Positions 25,821-35,414 of a stretch of 64,000 bases of DNA are shown one piece after another. The stretch's first letter is position 1. Every line of letters begins with the position of its first letter. The stretch comes from Actinacidiphila guanduensis. GTDB taxonomy: Bacteria > Actinomycetota > Actinomycetes > Streptomycetales > Streptomycetaceae. The position numbers and the translations under genes were made by a program. The notes beneath the pieces are model-generated. The model ran no database searches. It was not told where the DNA came from and saw nothing but the letters and a program-made list of their open reading frames with translations. The stretch is from the NCBI RefSeq assembly GCF_900103985.1, contig NZ_FNIE01000006.1, positions 310,001-374,000 on the forward strand, in the 5' to 3' direction.

Positions 25821-25854
25821 CCGACCCCGAGGTCGGCCAAGTTGTATAGCCAAC
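25821..25854 (+). promoter_or_regulatory. Promoter and GntR-type operator of the EEP/phospholipase C operon
   Basis: GTTGTATAGCCAAC (25841-25854) is identical over 14 bases to the element at 6744-6757 before the ABC importer. TATAGC (25845-25850) can act as the -10 box, with CCGACC (25821-25826) 18 bases upstream as a weak -35. The start codon at 25889 is 34 bases on. Control by the GntR regulator at 5802-6590 is inferred from the sequence identity. Confidence 0.55.
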
Positions 25855-25888
25855 TGCTCGAAGCGAACCCAGCAAAGAGGCGCACCAC

Positions 25889-27664
25889 ATGGCCGACTCG
25901 CTCACCCTCACCTCACCCGCCGACCCGAAAGCAGGGGACAAGGTCACCTTCTCCTGGGCCACGCAAAGGCCCAGCGGGAAGAACTGGATCGGCGTGTACG
26001 GACCCGCCGGCTCGCCCGGGAACGGCAGCAGTTGGGTGTGGACGTACGTCACGAACGCGTCGCAGGGCACCACCACCCTGGACACCTCGAAGCTCGCCGG
26101 CGGCCCGTACGCCGCTTATCTGCTCTACGACGACGGGAACGAGATCCTCGCCCGGGCGGCCCCGCTCACCTTCACGGACGCCGCCGCCGGCCTGAGCGTC
26201 AGCGACCCCCATCCCCGCGCGGGCGAGAAGCTGAGCTTCACCTGGAAGACCGGCGTGCCCAACGCCAAGAACTGGATCGGGATCTACGACGGCGACCGCC
26301 AACCGGGCACCGGCAGCTCGCTGGTGTGGGCCTACTCGGCGGCGGCAGCGGGCACCCTCACGCTCGACACCTCGGGCCTGACCGGCGGCCCCTACACCGC
26401 CTACCTGCTCTACGACGACCTCTACCCGATCCTCGCGAGGACCCAGCCCTTCGGCTTCACCCCGGTGGTGCCGCCGCACGCGGCCGTGGACGCCCTCACG
26501 GCCCCGGCCGAGGCCGGGCAGACGGCGACCGTCGACCTCGCGAAGCTGTGGATACGGCCCGACGGCAACAAGCCCGGCACCCCCGCCTTCGCGAAGACGG
26601 CCGGGGACGGCTGGCTCACCGTGGACGCCAAGGGCACCGTCACCGTGAAGGCCCCGGCCCACCCGCCGAAGGACCCCGGCCGGCTCGTCGCAGCCGTCAC
26701 CGACAGCACCGGCGCCAAGGACACCATCACCTTGGACGTCCCGGTCCGCACCGCGAAGGACGCGATCGAGGGCCCCCTGAAGGTGGCGAGCCTCAACCTC
26801 TGGGACGCCGCCACCCACGTGGACGGCCCGCTGGAGAAGCTGCTCCGCCTCACCCTCACCCAGAACCTGGACGTCCTCGCGCTCCAGGAGACGCAGGGCA
26901 CCGTCGGGCAGCAACTCGCCGACGCCCTCGGCTGGTACGCCCACCAGACCGCCGGCAGCCTCGCCCTGGTCAGCCGCTTCCCGCTCACCGACATCACCGA
27001 GCCGACCGACCGACTCCCCGCCCTGGCCGCGACCTTGCAGCTGCCGGGCGGCACCGAAGCGGGCAAGAGCGGCAAGGACGCCAAGAACGGCAAGGGCGCG
27101 GCGGCCGTACGGATCTGGGCCGTCCAGCTCGACGAGGCCGACTACGGCCCGTACGCGGCCCAGAAGCACCCCAGCGCCGCCCAGTTGGTCGCCGCCGAGA
27201 AGGCGACCACCCGCTACGCCCAGGCCCAGGCCCTCACCGGCGCCCTGCGCAAGGACCTCGCCTCCCCCACCCCCGTGATCCTCGCCGCCGGCCTCGCCTC
27301 CCCCTCGCACCTGGACTGGACCCGCGCCACGGCCTCAAGCCACTTCGGCCTGGGCCCGGTTGCGTGGCCGGTCACCGAACTGCTGGAGAAGGCCGGCCTG
27401 ATCGACGCCTTCCGCGCGGCGCACCCGGACCCGGCGAAGACCCCCGGCACCACGTGGTCCCCGGTCCGCACGCAGCAGCAGGACGGCACCCCCGAGCCCC
27501 AGGACCGCATCGACCAGGTCCAGTTCGCGGGCCCGCTGACGCTCGTGGAGGCCCACACCCTCACCACCGGCTGGCCCCAGCCCGTCCCGGACACCAGTGG
27601 CAACGGCTGGCCCTCCGACCACGCGGCCGCCGTCGCCACCTTCACCCTGCGCCCGGCTCACTGA
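25889..27664 (+). CDS. EEP-fold (endonuclease/exonuclease/phosphatase) protein with two N-terminal repeats, catalytic motif altered (591 aa)
   Basis: Two ~95-residue repeats open the protein, each with KNWIG(V/I)Y, GSS-VW-Y, TLDTS-L-GGPY-AYLLYDD and ILAR; they look like immunoglobulin-type domains. After a linker domain (about 195-285) the EEP domain begins with VASLNLWD, then LALQETQG and LVSRFPL, and ends with WPSDHAAAV. The central GD-x-N motif is missing: the sequence reads VILAAGLASPSHLDW, with Gly468 and Ala470 where Asp and Asn are expected. Catalysis is therefore doubtful. No export signal is seen, although the next gene has a Tat signal. ATG 25889 follows AAAGAGG. Likely co-transcribed with the phospholipase gene 31 bases on. 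Confidence 0.75.
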   Translation: MADSLTLTSPADPKAGDKVTFSWATQRPSGKNWIGVYGPAGSPGNGSSWVWTYVTNASQGTTTLDTSKLAGGPYAAYLLYDDGNEILARAAPLTFTDAAAGLSVSDPHPRAGEKLSFTWKTGVPNAKNWIGIYDGDRQPGTGSSLVWAYSAAAAGTLTLDTSGLTGGPYTAYLLYDDLYPILARTQPFGFTPVVPPHAAVDALTAPAEAGQTATVDLAKLWIRPDGNKPGTPAFAKTAGDGWLTVDAKGTVTVKAPAHPPKDPGRLVAAVTDSTGAKDTITLDVPVRTAKDAIEGPLKVASLNLWDAATHVDGPLEKLLRLTLTQNLDVLALQETQGTVGQQLADALGWYAHQTAGSLALVSRFPLTDITEPTDRLPALAATLQLPGGTEAGKSGKDAKNGKGAAAVRIWAVQLDEADYGPYAAQKHPSAAQLVAAEKATTRYAQAQALTGALRKDLASPTPVILAAGLASPSHLDWTRATASSHFGLGPVAWPVTELLEKAGLIDAFRAAHPDPAKTPGTTWSPVRTQQQDGTPEPQDRIDQVQFAGPLTLVEAHTLTTGWPQPVPDTSGNGWPSDHAAAVATFTLRPAH

Positions 27665-27695
27665 GCCCGCACCACACGAGACAGAAGGACCCCGC

Positions 27696-29678
27696 ATGAC
27701 CCCCATATCCCGCCGCACCTTCGTCGGCGCCGCAGCCGCCGGTGCGGCCACCGCCGCCGCAGGGCTCCCCGGCCTCACCCCCGAGGCCGACGCCGCGGAC
27801 AAGAAGCACGGTTCGATCAAGGACGTCCGGCACGTCGTGATCCTCATGCAGGAGAACCGCAGCTTCGACCACTACCTCGGCACCCTCGACGGCGTGCGCG
27901 GCTTCGACGACAAGCAGGGCGTCGAATTCCCCGACGGCACCAGCGTGTTCGCCCAGCCCGACACCGGCCGCGCGGAGGGCTATTCGCTGCCCTTCCGCTT
28001 CGACACCACCACCTTCCGCGCCCAGGACTTCGGCGGCCTCGACCACGGCTGGGCCTCGGGCCACCAGGCGGTCAACAACGGCGCCCAGAACCAGTGGGTG
28101 GCAGCCAAGGGCCGCCTGACGATGGGGTACTTCACCCGGGACGACATCCCGTTCCAGTACGCCATGGCCGACGCCTTCACCGTCTGCGACAGCTACTTCA
28201 CCTCGCTGAACGGCCCGACCGACCCCAACCGCCTCTACCTGTGGACGGGCACGCCCGGCCCCGGCAAGGACGGCACGACGGGCCCCTTCACGGACAACTC
28301 CATCGTCACCGAGAACCCGGTCGGCGACTGGACGACCTACGCCGAGCGGCTCCAGGACGCCGGGATCAGCTGGCGCGTCTACCACAACCCGGACGGATCG
28401 GACAACGAGAACGGCGACTACGACGACAACGCCCTCTCCTACTTCCAGCAGTTCGCGAAGGCCCCCGCGGACTCGCCGCTGCACATCAACGCGATGACGA
28501 AGTACGACCTGACGGCCTTCGACGCCGACTGCAAGAGCGGCGAACTGCCCACCGTCTCCTGGCTGGTCGCCCCCTTCAACTACTGCGAGCACCCGAGCGC
28601 GGGCCCGGACTGGGGCGCCTGGTGGGTCAACAAGGCCCTGCAGTCGCTGATGTCGAACCCCGAGGTGTGGAAGAACACCGTCTTCCTGGTGATGTACGAC
28701 GAGAACGACGGCTTCTTCGACCACGTGATCCCGCCGTACCCCGAGCCGGGCACACCAGAGGAGTTCGTGGGCGGCCAGCCGATCGGGCTGGGCAGCCGGG
28801 TGCCGCTGTGGGTCTGCTCGCCCTGGTCGCGCGGCGGCTGGGTCAACTCCCAGGTGTTCGACCACACTTCGGTGCTGCGGTTCCTGGAGCGCGTCACCGG
28901 CGTGCAGGAGCCGAACATCTCGCGGTGGCGCCGCAGCGTCTGCGGCGACCTCACCACCTGCTTCGACTTCACCCGCCCCGACTACAGCATCCCCAGGATG
29001 CCCGACACCGACGAGCTGAAGGCCCGCGCCACCGCCCAGCACAGCCTGCCGGCCGTCCAGGCCCCCGCGGACGGCAAGCAGTCCATGCCGTCCCAGGAGC
29101 CCGGCGAGCGCCCGCACCGCGCCCTGCCCTACCGCCCGTGGGCCGACGTCACCGTGGACCGCGCCACCGGCAAGGTCACCTGCACGCTCACCAACGACGG
29201 CACGGCTGCTTACGTGTTCACCGTGCTGCCCAATGTGATCAAGCCGTTCACGGGCACGCCGTTCCTCGTCCAGCCGAAGAGCACCCGCACCTACGTGTGG
29301 GAAGCCTCGGAGACGGACGGGCGGTACGACTTCTCGGTGTACGGCGCGGACGGTTTCGTCGGCCGCTTCTCCGGCACGGTCGTACCCGAGGGCCAGACGG
29401 ACGTGGCCCTGCCCACCGTGACGGCCGCGCTGCGGGCCGATGGGCATGCCGAACACGCCTCGGTGGACCTGCGGTTGGTCAACGACGGCGACACCGCCGC
29501 GACCTTCGCGCTCACCGCCAACGACTTCGGCGACGAGTCCCGTACGGTCCAGGTGGCCCCGCGCTCGCGGACGACCGTGAACTGGCCGACGCGGCAGGGC
29601 CGTTACGACGTGAGCGTCACGGCGGCCACGGGCACGCGGTTCACCCGCCGCTACGCCGGCACGGTCCACCCCGTCTGA
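27696..29678 (+). CDS. Phosphocholine-specific phospholipase C, Tat-exported (660 aa)
   Basis: The N-terminus MTPISRRTFVGAAAAG is a twin-arginine signal ending near EADAAD. The catalytic domain of the alkaline-phosphatase-like PlcH/acid phosphatase family shows VVILMQENRSFDHYLGTLDG, YFTSLNGPTDPN, MYDENDGFFDHV and FDHTSVLRFLE. Two C-terminal beta domains typical of this family follow (DRATGKVTCTLTNDGTAAYV; VDLRLVNDGDTAATFALTAN). It should release diacylglycerol and a phospho-headgroup such as phosphocholine outside the cell. ATG 27696 follows GAAGGA. The shared upstream operator links it to the ABC importer at 6.8-11 kb. Confidence 0.92.
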   Translation: MTPISRRTFVGAAAAGAATAAAGLPGLTPEADAADKKHGSIKDVRHVVILMQENRSFDHYLGTLDGVRGFDDKQGVEFPDGTSVFAQPDTGRAEGYSLPFRFDTTTFRAQDFGGLDHGWASGHQAVNNGAQNQWVAAKGRLTMGYFTRDDIPFQYAMADAFTVCDSYFTSLNGPTDPNRLYLWTGTPGPGKDGTTGPFTDNSIVTENPVGDWTTYAERLQDAGISWRVYHNPDGSDNENGDYDDNALSYFQQFAKAPADSPLHINAMTKYDLTAFDADCKSGELPTVSWLVAPFNYCEHPSAGPDWGAWWVNKALQSLMSNPEVWKNTVFLVMYDENDGFFDHVIPPYPEPGTPEEFVGGQPIGLGSRVPLWVCSPWSRGGWVNSQVFDHTSVLRFLERVTGVQEPNISRWRRSVCGDLTTCFDFTRPDYSIPRMPDTDELKARATAQHSLPAVQAPADGKQSMPSQEPGERPHRALPYRPWADVTVDRATGKVTCTLTNDGTAAYVFTVLPNVIKPFTGTPFLVQPKSTRTYVWEASETDGRYDFSVYGADGFVGRFSGTVVPEGQTDVALPTVTAALRADGHAEHASVDLRLVNDGDTAATFALTANDFGDESRTVQVAPRSRTTVNWPTRQGRYDVSVTAATGTRFTRRYAGTVHPV

Positions 29679-29696
29679 TCGGCACCGCGTCTCGTC

Positions 29697-29721
29697 CGGG
29701 CGACCTCACCAGCCGCCCGGG
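29697..29721. terminator. Weak hairpin between convergent phospholipase C and DUF397 genes
   Basis: CCGGGCG (29697-29703) pairs with CGCCCGG (29715-29721) across an 11-base loop, 18 bases after the phospholipase stop and 14 before the DUF397 stop. There is no U-tract. It may end transcription from both sides. Confidence 0.4.
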
Positions 29722-29735
29722 CGGGCGCCGTCGGC

Positions 29736-30026
29736 TCAAGCGCCGGGGAACTCCCCACGGGCGACGGCTCCGACGAACGAGGTCCACGCGTCCCGCGAGA
29801 AGGCCAGGGCGGGCCCGTGGGGGTCCTTGCTGTCCCGTACGGGGATGACGTCGGGCAGGTTGTCGGCCATCTCGACGCAGTTGCCGCCACTACCGTCGCT
29901 GTACGTGCTCTTGCGCCAGCTAGCCGACGTCAGGCTGTCGCTGGCCTCGACGCAATTGCCGCCATCGCCGCCGCTGTAGCTGCTCTTACGCCAAGCGATC
30001 ACCCGCAGGCTCGAATTGGGCTCCAT
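29736..30026 (-). CDS. DUF397 protein with duplicated motif (96 aa)
   Basis: DUF397 proteins partner XRE/DUF5753 regulators in actinobacteria, as at whiJ-type loci. The family core WRKSSYSGG..GGNCVE occurs twice: AWRKSSYSGGDGGNCVEASD and SWRKSTYSDGSGGNCVEMAD. Only the second copy is followed by the usual VRDSKDPHGPALAFSRDAW ending, so the first is a partial duplication. The start at 30026 lies inside the upstream regulator gene, an overlap of 41 bases, so the two are co-expressed. Confidence 0.88.
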   Translation of the reverse strand: MEPNSSLRVIAWRKSSYSGGDGGNCVEASDSLTSASWRKSTYSDGSGGNCVEMADNLPDVIPVRDSKDPHGPALAFSRDAWTSFVGAVARGEFPGA

Positions 30027-30864
30027 GCTCGTACTCCTCGGCTACCGCTTCGATGAGCGTCAAAGAAGCTTCCGGCGACAGTGCCGCCGCTCCGAGAAGA
30101 TCGTATGCCAGCTTGTATCGCCTGACGGTGGCCGGATCGTCTTCGATCTTGCCCGTGCCGAGACCCGCCAGGTAGGCCATAGGGGCATCGTTCTCGAATT
30201 CCATCAGCCGCAACGAGCCGTGCAGACCTGCATGAGCACCCACGTTGAGGGGCAGCACCTGCACGAGAGCCCGGTTGCGCCGGATCATCGCCGCCACGTG
30301 GCGCAACTGTTCAGCCATGGCGGCCATGCCTCCGACAGGACGGCGCAGCACGCACTCGTCCAGCACAGCCCAGTACATCGGACTCGTGGCGCTGTCGAAG
30401 ACGCCCGCGCGAATCAGCCTTGCATTCAGTCGGACCCGCACCAACTCCTCCGACAGCAGCGGGTCGTACGCGCGGATCAGCGCCAGCGCGTACGCCTCCG
30501 TCTGCAGAAGCCCCGGCACCAGCGACAGCTCCCACTCACGGATCTCCGTCGCGACCGTCTCCAACTCGGCCACGTCGGCGAAGTGTTCGGGATACGGCGT
30601 GGCGCGGCCCGCTTCCACGTTCCGTAGGAAGAAGCCGTCTGTCTTCAGCACCCGGTCGAGCATCTTGGCCATGTCGGGGTGGATGCGGCGGCGCCCCGTC
30701 TCCAGGTTCGCGATGAAGGACGGCGTCACGTAGAGCAGCGCGGCAAGCTCCGCCTGGCTCAAGCCGGCCTTCTCGCGTTGGTAGCGCATCTCGGCGCCGT
30801 ACATCGCCCGCGTGGAGAGCGAGGGGTCCAGCTTCTTGCCGTTGAACTTGCGGATGTTCGCCAT
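29986..30864 (-). CDS. XRE-type helix-turn-helix regulator with DUF5753 domain (292 aa)
   Basis: The N-terminal helix-turn-helix (about 25-85) reads EMRYQREKAGLSQAELAALL, then VTPSFIANLETGRRRI. The rest is DUF5753, recognisable from VPGLLQTEAYALALI, LDECVLRRPVGG and VLPLNVGAHAGLHGSL. Regulators of this type control development or antibiotic production in Streptomyces and act with a neighbouring DUF397 protein, here the overlapping downstream gene. ATG 30864 follows GGAGGAGACCCCC. Its DNA target is unknown. Confidence 0.9.
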   Translation of the reverse strand: MANIRKFNGKKLDPSLSTRAMYGAEMRYQREKAGLSQAELAALLYVTPSFIANLETGRRRIHPDMAKMLDRVLKTDGFFLRNVEAGRATPYPEHFADVAELETVATEIREWELSLVPGLLQTEAYALALIRAYDPLLSEELVRVRLNARLIRAGVFDSATSPMYWAVLDECVLRRPVGGMAAMAEQLRHVAAMIRRNRALVQVLPLNVGAHAGLHGSLRLMEFENDAPMAYLAGLGTGKIEDDPATVRRYKLAYDLLGAAALSPEASLTLIEAVAEEYEHGAQFEPAGDRLA

Positions 30865-31121
30865 GGGGGTCTCCTCCGTGCCTCACCAGAGCCGTTTTGC
30901 GAGCCTTCCGCACCGACAGTAGCGAGTGAATTGCGTTCGGTGCAGGTGTTCAAGGAAACCCGAACCCACGGGACCCACCTATCCCTGCTGCGTTGGCGGC
31001 TGACGGTGAATAGGCTGGTGGTCCGTTCCGCCGGGGTGTAAGTGCAGGACGCCGCGATCGAGTTGCGCGTCGGGGACCCGGCCCGGTATCCACAGCGGTA
31101 ACGCTGGGGGAAGGTGACTCC

Positions 31122-32018
31122 ATGGCCGGGCTGAAGGGCGCCTGGAAGCGGTCCGCGATCGGACGCTTCTCGAAGCAGGCGGCCCATATCGAGTTGATGC
31201 ACCGTTCGATGGGTTTCGCCGCGCTGGGCTTCGTCACGTTGATGCCGTTGCTGGTCGTGGTGGCCGCGGCGACGCCGTGGGAGAACCGGCCGGGCTTCGC
31301 CCAATGGGTCGTGGACGGCATGGGGTTGAGCCCGAACGGGGCGCACGAGGTGCGCAGCCTGTTCGCGGCGCCGCGCAACGTGCTGAGCGCGACGAGCGCG
31401 TGGAGCCTGGCGTCGGTGGCGTACTTCGGGCTGTCGTTCGCGGCGAGCGTGGAGACCGGCTACCGCAAGATCTGGGACCTGCCGGCGGGGCCGTGGCACC
31501 GCGACTGGCGGCGGACGGTGTGGCTGGCCGTGATGACGGGCTACCTGTTCTGCGAGTCGCAGAGCGCGGCGGTGCTCGGCAGCGGGGAGTCGCGGACGCT
31601 GCTGCGGATCGTGCTCACATTCCTGCTCGGGGTGGCCTTCTTCGCGTGGGGCCAGCAGTTCCTGCTCTACGGGGGCGTGAGTTTCCGCACGGCGCTGCCG
31701 GGGGCGGTCTGCACGATGCTGGGCCTGGCGGGGCTGCGGATCTTCTCGCACCTGTTCTTCGCCCGGCTGATGCTGTCGAACGCGGGCGCGTACGGGCCGG
31801 TGGGCACAGTGCTCACGGTGGAGAGCTGGCTCGTCGGCGTCGGCTTCGTGGTCTTCGGCGGCGCGCTGGTCGGCCGCCACATCCGCGACAGCCGCATCCT
31901 GCGGGTGGGCGCCGAGATCCCCCGCCCCCAGCAGCCCGAGGGTTGGTTCGAGGTCCCCACCGAGGAGCCCGCCGTCCTCCACTGGCGCTCCGACGGCAGC
32001 GGCGGCACCACGGAATAG
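31122..32018 (+). CDS. YihY/BrkB family inner-membrane protein (298 aa)
   Basis: A multi-span membrane protein, once linked to RNase BN in error and of unsettled function. Hydrophobic segments are seen at MGFAALGFVTLMPLLVVVAA, VLSATSAWSLASVAYFGLSF, LLRIVLTFLLGVAFFAWGQQ, ALPGAVCTMLGLAGL and ESWLVGVGFVVFGGALVGRH. The C-terminal ~45 residues are hydrophilic. ATG 31122 follows GGGGGAAGGTGA. The 257-base gap before it, shared with the divergent XRE gene, has no other gene I can support. Confidence 0.85.
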   Translation: MAGLKGAWKRSAIGRFSKQAAHIELMHRSMGFAALGFVTLMPLLVVVAAATPWENRPGFAQWVVDGMGLSPNGAHEVRSLFAAPRNVLSATSAWSLASVAYFGLSFAASVETGYRKIWDLPAGPWHRDWRRTVWLAVMTGYLFCESQSAAVLGSGESRTLLRIVLTFLLGVAFFAWGQQFLLYGGVSFRTALPGAVCTMLGLAGLRIFSHLFFARLMLSNAGAYGPVGTVLTVESWLVGVGFVVFGGALVGRHIRDSRILRVGAEIPRPQQPEGWFEVPTEEPAVLHWRSDGSGGTTE

Positions 32019-32179
32019 CCCGCTCCCCGGAGTGGCCCTTCTCACGCCCCACCATCTGAGCACCGATCCGGGTGGGGGCCGTGCTGGTCACAGAATGCGA
32101 TCTCCGACTGACCGAGTTCGCCGGCGGGAGACACCGCGGCCTCGATCTGCGCGGCAATGAGGTGATCGTTGCCCGGTTT

Positions 32180-32491
32180 TCAGGTGTGCAGGCCGACTCC
32201 TCCGGTGGGGTGGAGGTCGATCCGCTCGGGTGGTCCTGCCAGCAGCGGGAGGGCTTGTCCGATGAGTTCCTTGGCTCCGGGCGCGGACAGTGAGGCCGTG
32301 TGGTCGGCTGCGCTGGACCAGATTTCGGTGACCCACACGACGTCGTCCTCGCTGGGGGTGGTGTTGACGATGTACAGCTCGCACCCGGGGGCGTCCTGGG
32401 TGAGTTCTGCGGCCTGCAGGAGGATCTTGACCAGGGCGTCGCGCTGTCCTGTCCGCGCGCGGAACTTCACGTAGTAGCCGATCTTGTCCAT
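32180..32491 (-). CDS. Antibiotic biosynthesis monooxygenase (ABM) domain protein, YgiN-like (103 aa)
   Basis: A small dimeric alpha/beta-barrel protein. The pattern YYVKFRARTGQRDALVKILL, GCELYIVNTTPSEDDVVWVT and EIWSSAADHTASL matches the ABM family, whose members oxidise quinols or polyketides without metal or cofactor, or have non-catalytic roles. ATG 32491 is chosen for GGGAG eight bases upstream. It stands alone between convergent YihY and the groEL terminator region, so the genetic context gives no substrate. Confidence 0.85.
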   Translation of the reverse strand: MDKIGYYVKFRARTGQRDALVKILLQAAELTQDAPGCELYIVNTTPSEDDVVWVTEIWSSAADHTASLSAPGAKELIGQALPLLAGPPERIDLHPTGGVGLHT

Positions 32492-32689
32492 GTGTGTCTC
32501 CCGGTCGTGCTGCGGCTTCGGGTTCCGGGGTGATCCTCGCACGGGTGCGGAGGAGCGGGGTGGGCTGGATTCGGCTGCCCCATCGACCGAGCCCAGGCCG
32601 TCCGACTCGCCGAAGCCCTGACCGCCGAACTGGGCATCGCCTTCGGCGACGATCCCACCCACGCGCAGGGACCCCTCGGGCGGACGCGG

Positions 32690-32725
32690 CGGTGCCCCGC
32701 CTCCCGGGAGGGAAACGGGGCACCG
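32690..32725 (-). terminator. groEL terminator
   Basis: A 10-bp stem, CGGTGCCCCG with CGGGGCACCG, encloses a smaller CCTCCCGGGAGG palindrome. It begins 24 bases after the groEL stop codon. No U-tract is seen, which is common for actinobacterial terminators. Confidence 0.7.
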
Positions 32726-32748
32726 TTCGTGCGTGGAGAGCGGGCTTC

Positions 32749-34476
<1,728 letters not shown>

Positions 34477-34494
34477 TCACCGACCCGACCCTGA

Positions 34495-34557
34495 CTGTCA
34501 CTCTCGCTCGTAGAGTGCTAATGCCAATGATTAGCACTCTCCCCCTACGAGTGCAAG
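34495..34557 (-). promoter_or_regulatory. groEL promoter with a ladder of four CIRCE half-sites
   Basis: Read on the plus strand the order is CTGTCACTC, N9, GAGTGCTAA, N9, TTAGCACTC, N9, GAGTGCAAG. The 3rd and 4th form a CIRCE element (7 of 9 bases in the right arm). The 1st (degenerate) and 2nd form another, and the 2nd and 3rd form an inverted version. CIRCE is the HrcA operator. On the minus strand TTGCAC (34556-34551), 17 bases and TAATCA (34533-34528) make the promoter, fully covered by these sites. Confidence 0.88.
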
Positions 34558-34615
34558 CGCTTCGGGCTGCGCCCGTGCTTACGGGGCCGGATGCCGCTGG
34601 GCGCGGCGGCCAGGC

Positions 34616-34665
34616 GTGACACCTCAAGGGGCGCTGGGGGTACCCCCCGCGCCCCTGGGTGTCAC
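34616..34665. repeat. 50-bp near-perfect palindrome
   Basis: Outer arms GTGACACC and GGGTGTCAC, middle arms AGGGGCGC and GCGCCCCT, and centre GGGGGTACCCCC make one long inverted repeat between the groEL promoter and the cold-shock terminator. Its core (GTACCCCC followed by GCGCCCCTG) is shared with the dispersed repeats near 42-43 kb and 50.2 kb, so it is probably a compact member of that family. Confidence 0.75.
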
Positions 34666-34697
34666 GGCCCACCCGAAGACTCACGCGGGAGTACGCA

Positions 34698-34729
34698 AAG
34701 GAGCCGCACCTCGGGAGGTGCGGCTCCTT
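34698..34729 (-). terminator. Terminator of the cold-shock gene
   Basis: A perfect 15-bp inverted repeat, AAGGAGCCGCACCTC with its complement and two unpaired bases, is followed on the minus strand by TTTGCG. It lies 50 bases after the cold-shock stop codon. Confidence 0.85.
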
Positions 34730-34778
34730 GCAGAGTGGAGCAAAACTGGTCGCGTCGATGGCCGAACGCGCCGGGACT

Positions 34779-34982
34779 TCAGCCTGCGAGACGGACCATG
34801 TCCGCCTGCGGGCCCTTCTGACCCTGCGAGATCTCGAACTCGACTCGCTGGCCTTCCTCGAGGGTGCGGTACCCGTCCATCTGGATCGCGCTGTAGTGGA
34901 CGAAGACATCCGCACCACCGTCGACCGCGATGAAGCCGTAGCCCTTCTCCGCGTTGAACCACTTGACGGTGCCCTGAGCCAT
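34779..34982 (-). CDS. Cold-shock protein (67 aa)
   Basis: A single OB-fold RNA chaperone. [20 protein letters not shown] carries RNP1-like KGYGFI, and DVFVHYSAI is RNP2. The ending [11 protein letters not shown] is typical of actinobacterial Csp proteins. The gene has its own terminator and a leader of nearly 200 bases from the promoter at 35185-35213, which points to post-transcriptional temperature control. A second paralogue is at 51918. Confidence 0.97.
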   Translation of the reverse strand: MAQGTVKWFNAEKGYGFIAVDGGADVFVHYSAIQMDGYRTLEEGQRVEFEISQGQKGPQADMVRLAG

Positions 34983-35184
34983 TCCTAACTCCCCTATTGC
35001 TGGCCCTATCGCGGCCCCGCACTTCACGGGTCCGGGTCAGACCTCACCCGCCCGAGCACCCCTTACCGGCAGGCAGGTGGGGTCCCTGGGGGGCGTGCGC
35101 CGGAACGCGTCGACCGCGGCTGAATGTATCTGCCCGAACGCCCTGTGCAACAGGTCATTCGGACGAGAAATCTGGGCCGGAAGC
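34983..35184 (-). other. Long 5' leader of the cold-shock gene
   Basis: From a start near 35178 to the ATG at 34982 the mRNA leader would be about 195 bases. No ORF with coding character is present. Long leaders of this kind act as cold-responsive RNA structures in cspA-type genes; that role is inferred here. AGTTAGGA just before the start codon includes the ribosome-binding site. Confidence 0.5.
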
Positions 35185-35213
35185 ATCGTATATAACCAGG
35201 GAAAAAACGATAA
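35185..35213 (-). promoter_or_regulatory. Cold-shock gene promoter
   Basis: TTATCG (35213-35208), 17 bases and TACGAT (35190-35185) on the minus strand sit in the most AT-rich patch of the window, which includes a run of six A/T. The AT-rich zone continues to about 35340. Confidence 0.5.
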
Positions 35214-35352
35214 GGCGGGACAATACGGACCGGGCATACCGGACCAACACCGCAATTCGTTCGTGAATTTGGCGATAAATCGCCGAGGTCGCGTCGCGCA
35301 CGATCATGTGCGCGCAACTGTACAACCTTTCAACTACCGCCCGGACACGCGC

Positions 35353-35386
35353 GTGCCCCATCCACCCCAAAGGGTGAACGGGGCAC
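35353..35386 (-). terminator. Terminator of the thrC/ThiS-like operon
   Basis: GTGCCCC (35353-35359) pairs with GGGGCAC (35380-35386), and CACCC with GGGTG inside, separated by a small internal bulge and a four-base loop. It lies 28 bases after the stop of the ThiS-like gene. Confidence 0.7.
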
Positions 35387-35414
35387 AAACCGTGAGAACC
35401 CGCCGACCGGCGTT

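Noticed and set aside
35165..35325. 50-codon AT-rich minus-strand ORF starting MIVRDATSAIYRQIHERI
   Set aside because: It covers the predicted cold-shock promoter and has codon use unlike every other gene here; probably a chance ORF in AT-rich DNA.
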